Source: Azolla caroliniana (Eukaryota; Polypodiophyta). From it: DNA of 64,000 nucleotides. The position numbers and the translations under genes are program-made. This document shows, piece after piece, positions 58,401-64,000 of this stretch (the first letter of the stretch is position 1; every line of letters begins with the position of its first letter). The stretch is taken from positions 20,894,001 through 20,958,000 of the forward strand of contig JBHGNT010000005.1 of assembly GCA_043228905.1 (NCBI GenBank), read 5' to 3'. The notes below the pieces were generated by a model. It did not search any database. It was not told the DNA's origin and saw nothing but the letters and a program-made list of their open reading frames with translations.

Positions 58401-58619
58401 ATCCACCTTGCGAAGAACGCGGCCTATCACTCCCGGACGAAGCACATCCAGCGAAGATATCACTGGATCCGGGAAAGGATAGAAGACAAGGAGTTCGTGC
58501 TGACAAAGATCCACACGGACGAGAACGGGTCGGATATGCTGACCAAGGTGCTCACACCCGACAAGCTGGAAGCATGCCGGAAGAGGATCGGATTGGAAAG
58601 ACATCCCATGCCGAAGTGA
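55443..58619 (+). CDS. pol: Element D Pol: protease, integrase, reverse transcriptase, RNase H
   Basis: This frame of 1,058 residues is the same as gag and opens right after its TAA; 55443 is only the first ATG, so the true product may start by readthrough from 55356. Protease has VVDSGASFHLTPE. The GAG-pre-integrase segment is LWHKRLCHMSEKG with CTDCLAGKQNR. Integrase carries HTDVCQ, FIDDHSRKLW, RADNGGEY and NGLAERMNRTIME (D-D-E set). RT has MDVKTAFLHGDLDEEIYM and LLYVDDMLIVG with both aspartates. RNase H has [34 protein letters not shown] and the terminal HTDENGSDMLTK. All catalytic residues I can check are present and no frameshift is found. It ends in TGA at 58617-58619, just before the polypurine tract. 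Confidence 0.95.
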   Translation: MLITEEGELNIAGDETTWVVDSGASFHLTPERRYFSSYTAGEHGCVRMGNEGTCRIAGIGDVWLTTPTGCKMLLKDVRHVPEVRLNLISAGRLDDEGYTGSIRNGVMKFSKGSLIVARARKDNTLYLMNARLCPEELNVAADTAGELWHKRLCHMSEKGMKRLAEDNLIPVKHVHLEKCTDCLAGKQNRTSFHSRPPTRRSAPLELVHTDVCQVETKSHGGAQYFVTFIDDHSRKLWTAPLKTKDQVLCVFKELHARVERESGKKLKAIRADNGGEYRGQFQEYCRSKGIRLEFTVPKTPELNGLAERMNRTIMERVRSMLAHAKLPKGFWAEAMSTATYVINRSPSVPLDGDTPQKVWTGKEVSYRHLKVFGCLAYVHVAKDRRGKLDPKTRPCIFLGYGDDEFGYRVWDLVDKKIFRSRDIIFMEDKTLADWESEKKMKSSKSTGEDQLYEEQSRPARDRLALEDPAEDGEETEPAEEDENDAGTGPDPEMDSDEEESEEPVTEAPERRYPLRERRAPRRFPEPEHVLLTDEGEPESFEEAKHDTQSRRWLSAMQDEMDSLHENHTYELVELPKGKRALRNKWVFKLKPGDAGNPPRYKARIVVKGFQQKKGVDFDEIFAPVVKMTSIRTVLSIAASMDLEVEQMDVKTAFLHGDLDEEIYMQQPEGFEKKGKEHLVCRLKKSLYGLKQAPRQWYRKFDSFMTDEGYLKTQSDHCVFVKKFEGGDFLILLLYVDDMLIVGRDQVKIRMLKKALHRTFSMKDLGPARQILGMHIIRDRKKKQLWLSQEKYVTKVLHRFNMSEARPVGSTLPANCKLSSKQSPKTKAEKEDMMKVPYASAVGSLMYAMVCTRPDIGYAVGVVSRYMSNPGKEHWNAAKWIVRYLKGTANVCLRFSSGKPELDGFTDSDMSADVDTSRSTSGYVMTYAGGAVSWQSRLQKTVALSTTEAEYMAAVEAGKEIIWMKDFIRELGIRQEEYRLYCDSQSAIHLAKNAAYHSRTKHIQRRYHWIRERIEDKEFVLTKIHTDENGSDMLTKVLTPDKLEACRKRIGLERHPMPK

Positions 58620-58629
58620 AGGGGGAGTT

Positions 58630-59239
58630 TGTTGGGATTACGGTCCCTTCGGATGGGATGGTCGGATGTCGGAGATGAATGCCGACGAGCCCGGTTTCGG
58701 TTTCGGAACCGGATGATGAAGACCCCGGCTTCGGAGCCGGATGACGAATGTACCCGGAGAGCGATCCGGATGCAGGGACATATCCGTGAATATGTTTGCT
58801 ATGGGCCCCTGAGGCTATAGTTGTAAATAGCCCCAAAGTCATATATGTATAAATATGACTTAGGGCAAACTGTTTTAGTGTGGCTGATCATTTTTCTGTT
58901 TTTCCACTCAAGAGGAGTGAAGAGGAAGCAGCCGTGAGAGAGAGAGAGAGATAGAGCGTGAGAGAAGAAGAGGACGACGCCTCTGTGTATTTCCGCCGCC
59001 TGTGGCGAGGACAGCGAGCTCAAGGTCGTCGCCTTGCAGCTCGCCATTGTATACTTCTCTTTGTATAGTGTTGGTTTGGAGTCTTGTACTCCCGTGGTTT
59101 TTCCCATCTAGGGTTTTCCACGTTAATCCCTGTGTATTCGTGTGTTCCTCTCTGTGATTCCTATTTTCTGCTGCATTGATTCGCAATTACTTGGTTGTGG
59201 CCGAGTGGTGAAGGTGAATCGAAGCGTCGATTCTCAACA
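58630..59239 (+). repeat. Element D 3' LTR (610 bp)
   Basis: Identical in length and, on reading, in sequence to the 5' LTR. Confidence 0.96.
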
Positions 59240-59604
59240 ATTTAAAGGAGGACCAGTACCTCAGAGGGGGAGAGAGAAGAAAAATATAGGCGGAAGCACT
59301 AGCTTAGTCCCTCGTAACTAGATAATCTTGTAAGGTCATTGGCCGTAGGCCGTGTTCTGTAATCTTTTTTTTTGTCGCAGTAATATATCTTATTTGTGCC
59401 CATTTTGCTCCATGTGTCGGTGCTTGGATTTATACCTATGATTTCAGCGCCGCCCACGCCTATCAAGATCTCGCTAGTGTTATATCTCTGATCATTGTCT
59501 CTCTCACGACGCCTCTGTTACGAGCCTTCACGTACCACCCCCTTGAATACCGATAGCTGCAGATCTATCGAAGGTGTTCACCCAAAGGAACGGGTAACAC
59601 ATAC

Positions 59605-60460
59605 AGCTCGCTAAGAACCCCATCTTCCATGCTCGCACAAAGCACATGGAAGTGCACTACCACTTTGTGCATGAGCGTGTCCTGAGCGGTGAAATCGAAC
59701 TTCGGTATGTTCATACGGATCGGCAAGTTGCCGACATCTTCACTAAACCGCTCGGATCGGACAAGTTGTAGCACTTCACCGAAATGCTTGGTGTTTAGCA
59801 TCTCAACGTGCCACACTTGAGGGGGAGAATGGGCAAAGACACCACCAGAATAGGCAAAGGCAAAGAGACTGCCGATTGCGCTGGTGGGGAAAGAACCGAC
59901 AAGGGGAGAGACAGGAAGAAGAAATGAGCCGAGTCGACAAAGGAAGTTGACACATCCGAACAAGTCGGAACAAACGGCAATGGAGGCAGAGTCAAGAAGG
60001 ACAGAGCCGACCGGAAGAAGAAGGCCAAGACCCGGACATGGTCCGATGTGGTGAAGGGCCTGGAACTAGAAGACGAATCGGGACAACTGATTTGGACAAG
60101 AGCTGGAACAAATCGAAGACAACCGATTCGGTTCTACAGAAGGATTTGGAAGAACCGGATCAATTCAAGGCCAAGAGGACAAGAAGGCAGCAAAAGTTGA
60201 CGCCAACACGAAGGGATCGGCGAATCGGCAAAAGCCAAAGTCACAACAGCGAGGGAGCTGAATTGGGCCTGTTGAGCAGACAAGCCGACCAAGGAAGTCG
60301 AGGCGTGCAGGAACAGAAGGGTCGCGGCAAACAGGACCGGACCAGACGAGGAGCGCGAGCAAGGCGAAGTGACGACAGAAGGAGCCAGGTGGAAGGACCG
60401 GTTGCCATAGAGACTGACACTACGATCCGACCCCAAGTTGAGCTTGAGGGGGAGTGTTGA
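59605..60460 (+). pseudogene. Element B: end of RNase H plus Arg-rich C-terminal extension
   Basis: After one CATAC is removed, the RNase H of B continues here with FHARTKHMEVHYHFVHER, DIFTKPLGSDKL and TAG at 59768 and 59796, both CAG in element E. The following 650 bp are the counterpart of E's extension: ESTKEVDTSEQVG, RTWSDVVKGL, DKSWNKSKTTDS, RRIGKSQSH, LGLLSRQAD, GRGKQDRTRRGARARRS and the end VELEGEC. The last 140 codons (60038-60460) are open, and the stop TGA (60458-60460) is inside the LTR start TGTTGA. Frameshifts occur between about 59880 and 60040. Function is unknown; the basic composition suggests nucleic-acid binding. Confidence 0.88.
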
Positions 60461-60839
60461 GCGGCAAGTTCAACCGGATCCGGATTGGCTGAATAAGCCT
60501 GAGCCGGATCAGCATCCAAAAGGATGACCGGTGAGCTGTGGAGCCGGTTAGCTGGATCAAGCAGTAACTGGAAGCCAAATAGCAACTAGTCTACTAGGGA
60601 GTTAATATCTCGTAGTTAGTGTCAGATGCTCGTGTGAGCATTGAAGTACACCGTACTTCTGTCAGTCCGAATGGACTTGTATAAAAGTGTTCACTGAATA
60701 CGTATGGTGTATAGACTGAGTAGTATTTTTTGAATTGAGTTTCTGTGTGCTCTCTCTCTATCTCTCCCGCGTACTGTTAAGCTCTCCATTAAACCTGTTT
60801 TTTGTTTTCTATTTCTTTCGCACACTATTTGTTTCTACA
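60455..60839 (+). repeat. Element B 3' LTR (385 bp)
   Basis: It runs from TGTTGAGCGGCAAGTTCAAC to GTTTCTACA and is followed by the AACTG duplication and element A's RT. Confidence 0.93.
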
Positions 60840-60844
60840 AACTG

Positions 60845-63800
60845 CTTCTTTAATTCTTCAATATCCGACATATTTTTAGCTGCAATCAACATGTAATCAA
60901 CATAAAGAAGCAGATAGATAAATAAACCATCATGAGTCTTCCTGAAATAGACACAATTGTCATAACTGCTTCTTGAGTATCCGCTGCAAACCATAAAGGA
61001 ATCAAATCACTTGTATCACTGTCTTGAAGACTGTTTTAAACCGTATAACGATTTCTTCAATAGGCAAACATGATCTTCTTTTCCTTCAACAACAAACCCT
61101 TCTGGTTGTTGCATGTAAATGTCTTCTTGAAGTTCACCATGCAAAAATGCGCTTTTTTACATTAAAGTTGTTCACCAAATCATGCATAGCAACTAATGCA
61201 AGCAAGACACAAATAGAACTATGTTTCACAACAGGTGAGAAAATATCATTAAAATCAACACCTGGTACCTGACTGTAGCCTTTAGTTACTAACCGTGCCT
61301 TGTACCTTGCTTTCTCCACTCCAAGAATTCCTACCTTTATTTTGAAGATCCATTTACAGCCAACAATCCTTTTTCTAGCTAGCGGCTTCACAAGTACCCA
61401 AGTTTTGTTTTTATAAAGAGACTCAATTTCTTCTTGCATAGAAAACAACCACTTGGTGGAGTCAACAGAAGAAACGGTTTTAGAGTAAGAAGCTGGCTCA
61501 CCTATAGAATTTGTTTCTTCTCCAACTGATAAAGCATATGCAACAATATCAGCATATCTCTGTGGTGGTCTAATTTCTCTTCTTGTTCTATCTCTTGCGA
61601 TACTTCGTTCTTCCTCAAGAGGTGCTTCTTCTACGACATTAGGCTCCTCTTCTACAGATTCAGGAGCAGGTGTTTCAGCCATCACTGGTGGACTTGGAAC
61701 TTCAAGCTCCACCTGCTTTGATGTACTTCCTGTCTTATATGTATCAGAAGAAAACACAGGCTCCTTTCGAGGATTTAGTAGAGCAGATTCATCAAAAGTA
61801 ACATTTCTACTAATTACGAATTTAGGTGACTTAAGATCAGGACACCACAACCTATATCCTTTCACTCCAGAAGCATAACCAAGAAAAATACATTTTCTAG
61901 CTCGAGGCTCCAATTTTCCTTCACTAAAATGCATATAAGCAGGACATCCAAATATTCTCAAATTTGAATAATTAGCAGGTTTACCAAACCATACCTCTTC
62001 AGGATTTTTAAACTCAATTGCCATTGACGGTGAACAATTCACTAGGAAACATGTTGTGGAAACTACTTCAGCCCAAAAGTGTTTGGACAACCCAGCATTG
62101 GAAAGCAGACAACGAGCCATTTCCAAAAGAGTTCTGTTCATGCGCTCAGCTATGCCATTCTGCTGCGGTGTTTTAACTACTGTGCGATGTCTGGAAATTC
62201 CTTCAGCCTCGCAAAACCTATTAAAATCTCCTCCGTAGAATTCCAAACCATTATCAGTTCGAAGTCTTCTAATCTACTTTCCCGTTTGCTTCTTGATCAG
62301 AATTTTCCACTTCTTAAAAGTATCAAACACATAACTTTTGTGTTTAAGAAAATAGACCCAGACTTTTCTTGAAAAATCATCAATAAAAGTCAAAAGATAT
62401 CAAGCTCCTACTTTTGATGGAACTGGTGTTGGTCCCCACAAATTAGAGTGAATATAATCCAAAGAACCTCTAGTCTTATGGATTCCAGTGCCAAAGCTGA
62501 GTCTCTTCTGCTTTCCAAATACACAGTGCTCACAAAAATCCATCTTTCCCGTACTTTGGCCACAAAGTAGTCCTCGTTTGCTCAATAAGGTTAAACCTTT
62601 TTCGCTCATATGCCCGAGCCTCATGTGCCATAACTTCGTAACATCAGAATCTGACATAGACGATGAAGAAACTGCTACAGAAGCCGTCACTGTCGAGCCA
62701 TGTAATACGTAAAAGCTTCCTATTTTTCTAGCCTTCATCACAACCAACGCACCTTTGCTAACTTTTAATACTCCACCTTCAGTTAAGAACTTGCACCCGT
62801 TGGCGTCAAGGGTGCCCAATGAGATGAGATTCTTCTTCAAATCAGGAACATGCCTCACATCAGTCAATGTTTTGACAATCCCATCAGCCATCTGGATCCG
62901 TACTGTTCCTATTCCAATAGTTTTGCATGGAGCATTATTCCCCATCAAAACTACTCCTCCATCAATTGACTGGTATGATGAAAACCAATCCTGATTGGGA
63001 CACATATGATAAGAACAACCAATATCCATAATCCACTCATTATTTAGCTTTATTGACTTTTCCGTCACAAGGAGCACATCAACATCGCCTCCCACTTTAG
63101 CAACAATAGCTTTACCTGCATCCTCATTTCTATCTTGTGGAGTATTCTTTTTTCTCTACAACTTATCACAATTCTTGCGAATGTGGCCTGGTTCCTTATA
63201 GTGCCAACACAGAACAGATCTACTTTTGGATTTAGATCTAGATTTAGGCCTATCTCTATTGTTCCCTTTTTGTTTAGATCTACCTCTTACATATGAACTG
63301 TGCTTGACTATCACTAGTTTGTCTAGTGATATCATGATCAATATTTTCTTTAGTTTCCAAAGAAAATTTAACATCTTTTTGAGAAATAGTATTTTTCCCA
63401 TACAACATAGTTTCTCTAAAATGTCTATATGAATGGGGTAATGAACATAACAACAACAATGCCTTATCTTCATCATCAATAGTAACATCGAGATTTTGGA
63501 AATCCATGATAATAGATTCAAACTCATCAATATGAAAACTGAGAGATGTACCTTCACTCATCCGTAGTGAATACAAGCGTTGTTTCTTATAAAGCTTGTT
63601 CGTCAGAGTCTTTTTCAGATAAAGAGACTCCAATTTTTCCCATAGTGCCTTCGTTGTCTTCTCAGACATTACCTCCCGCAAAACTTCATTTGCCAAAGAC
63701 AGTTGAATCGTTGAGTGGGCCTTCTCGTCTATATCCTCCCACTTGGTGTCCGTCATACCGTCGGGCCTTACATCTAAAGCCTTCTGAACTCCGTTCTGCA

Positions 63801-63885
63801 CAAGGATCACGCACATCCTTACTTACCAAAGAGAGAAGTTGATTTTTCGATCAAACTTCTCGACATCAAATTTTGTTGTTGACAT
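60845..63885 (-). pseudogene. Element A gag, protease, integrase and first part of RT
   Basis: On the minus strand Gag starts at ATG 63885 (MSTTKFDVEKFDRKIN), with TAA at 63825. After a frameshift near 63300 comes a zinc knuckle reading CWHYKEPGHIRKNC in which the second Cys is Tyr. Protease reads [11 protein letters not shown], so the D-S/T-G active site has become D-I-G. The integrase region ([50 protein letters not shown]) carries TGA near 62398 and a TAG near 62273. RT shows VGCKWIFKIK and YKARLVTKGYSQVPGVDF, then YVDYMLIA in place of YVDD, next to the element B insertion. The copy is dead at several independent active sites. Confidence 0.92.
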
Positions 63886-63931
63886 CTTGACTTCACAAGA
63901 AAATACCAAAACTAATGTACTAACAACCAAG

Positions 63932-64000
63932 GCTCTAATACCAATTTGTTAGGATGACACTCAGATCAAATAGTACATTAGATTAATTAGAAAACAATAA
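63932..64000 (-). repeat. Element A 5' LTR start and primer-binding site (cut by window end)
   Basis: The plus strand reads GCTCTAATACCAAT (complement of the initiator tRNA-Met primer site) and then TGTTAGGATGACACTC from 63947, matching the LTR at 31532 for the 54 bases available. Confidence 0.92.

Larger units (their letters stand above)
53906..59239 (+). mobile_element. Element D: young, nearly intact Copia LTR retrotransposon
   Basis: LTRs 53906-54515 and 58630-59239 are both 610 bp and read identical along their whole length. The flanking duplication is a perfect ATTTA. The primer-binding site TGGTATCAGAGC lies at 54519, three bases after the LTR, and a polypurine tract GAAGGGGGAG lies just before the 3' LTR. 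Only one stop interrupts an otherwise open gag-pol frame. Identical LTRs mean too few substitutions have accumulated to see, so insertion was very recent compared with the other elements in the nest. The gag and RT wording suggests the Tork/Tnt1-like Copia group, an inference. Confidence 0.97.
38311..59599 (+). mobile_element. Element C: Gypsy LTR retrotransposon with an extra 3' reading frame
   Basis: LTRs are 38311-38771 and a split 3' copy, 53800-53905 plus 59245-59599 (461 bp each, about 17 differences, under 4%). The flanking duplication CATAC (38306-38310 and 59600-59604) matches. After the 5' LTR the sequence CAATTTGGCACGCCCGG resembles the TTTGGCGCC-type primer site of non-chromovirus plant Gypsy elements. 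Gene order is gag, protease, RT, RNase H, integrase (Gypsy order), then a further 3.4-kb frame before the 3' LTR. Without insertions D and E it is about 10.0 kb. No chromodomain follows integrase. The lineage looks nearer Athila/Tat-type elements than chromoviruses, which is inference from RT wording. Confidence 0.94.
53800..59599 (+). repeat. Element C 3' LTR, split by element D
   Basis: The left piece 53800-53905 and right piece 59245-59599 together make 461 bp, the length of the 5' LTR. D sits between an ATTTA duplication (53901-53905 and 59240-59244). Confidence 0.95.
33091..60839 (+). mobile_element. Element B: Copia LTR retrotransposon inserted in A
   Basis: LTRs are 33091-33451 and 60455-60839. 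The flanking duplication AACTG (33086-33090, 60840-60844) fits exactly and restores element A's RT frame. After the 5' LTR comes TGGTATCAATGCGCGAGG (primer-binding site, initiator tRNA-Met); before the 3' LTR is the polypurine tract GAGCTTGAGGGGGAG. Removing solo LTR F and element C leaves about 5.7 kb. It is related to element E throughout its coding region and LTRs. At least a dozen stops, a deletion in RT and two insertions inactivate it. Confidence 0.95.
31532..64000 (-). mobile_element. Element A: Copia LTR retrotransposon, outermost host of the nest
   Basis: The 3' LTR on the minus strand is 31532-32123. The beginning of the matching LTR reappears at 63947 and runs off the window, differing at one of 54 bases (CTCGGATC versus CTCAGATC). 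The internal order on the minus strand is gag, protease, integrase, reverse transcriptase, RNase H, the Copia order. Beside the right LTR is a primer-binding site whose minus-strand form is TTGGTATTAGAGC (initiator tRNA-Met type). The polypurine tract AAGGTGGAGATT adjoins the left LTR. Element B interrupts its RT between 33090 and 60840. Removing B leaves about 4.7 kb inside the window. Many stops and lost active-site residues make it defective. Confidence 0.93.

Overview
This is nuclear DNA of a land plant, probably a seed plant; nothing here fixes the lineage more closely. The evidence is split genes with GT-AG and GC-AG introns, an elongator tRNA-Met carrying the short plant-type intron, plant gene families (GT5 starch synthase, C15 pyroglutamyl peptidase, RABA-type Rab GTPase, EF-hand protein), and Copia and Gypsy LTR retrotransposons, the Copia ones primed by initiator tRNA-Met. 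There is no operon structure. The four cellular genes have unrelated jobs: starch synthesis, peptide turnover, calcium sensing and vesicle traffic.

Left part (1-31.5 kb). The 3' portion of a starch synthase gene runs on the + strand (117-3789, 13 exons resolved). It is followed by tRNA-Met (minus, 5708-5792), a CATA/CA microsatellite field, and a four-exon pyroglutamyl peptidase gene (+, 7280-9549) whose first intron holds about 620 bp of TATG repeat. Three short hAT-like MITEs (12.0, 14.3 and 17.2 kb) and a single-exon EF-hand gene (minus, 13397-13807) come next. A damaged two-ORF LINE (19131-24296) is bracketed by an unusually long 89-bp direct repeat. A two-exon RABA1-like gene (minus, 25566-26760) is followed by SINE-like and CT/CA repeats.

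Right part (31.5-64 kb) is one nested retrotransposon cluster, resolved to base level from LTR ends and 5-bp target duplications. Element A (Copia, minus, 31532 to beyond the window) was split at 33086-33090 (AACTG) by element B (Copia, plus, 33091-60839). B was hit by a solo LTR F (34398-35174, ATTCG/ATTCA) and by element C (Gypsy, plus, 38311-59599, CATAC). C was hit in its integrase by element E (Copia, minus, a B relative, 44074-50013, CACAC) and in its 3' LTR by element D (Copia, plus, 53906-59239, ATTTA). With the insertions removed, C is about 10.0 kb, B about 5.7 kb, E 5.94 kb and D 5.33 kb. D has LTRs that look identical base for base and almost intact genes, so it is the youngest.

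Three features deserve most attention. (1) Gypsy element C carries, after integrase, a 1,123-codon extra reading frame with proline-rich and coiled-coil regions. It has no frameshift but eleven in-frame stops, ten of them TAG. (2) Copia elements B and E share an Arg-rich C-terminal extension after RNase H; its reading frame runs through the polypurine tract and stops inside the first bases of the 3' LTR. (3) Copia element D has one in-frame TAA exactly between gag and protease in an otherwise open 1,358-codon frame. Comparing B with E shows directly that many nonsense codons in this cluster are CAG-to-TAG changes, as expected of CHG-methylated DNA.
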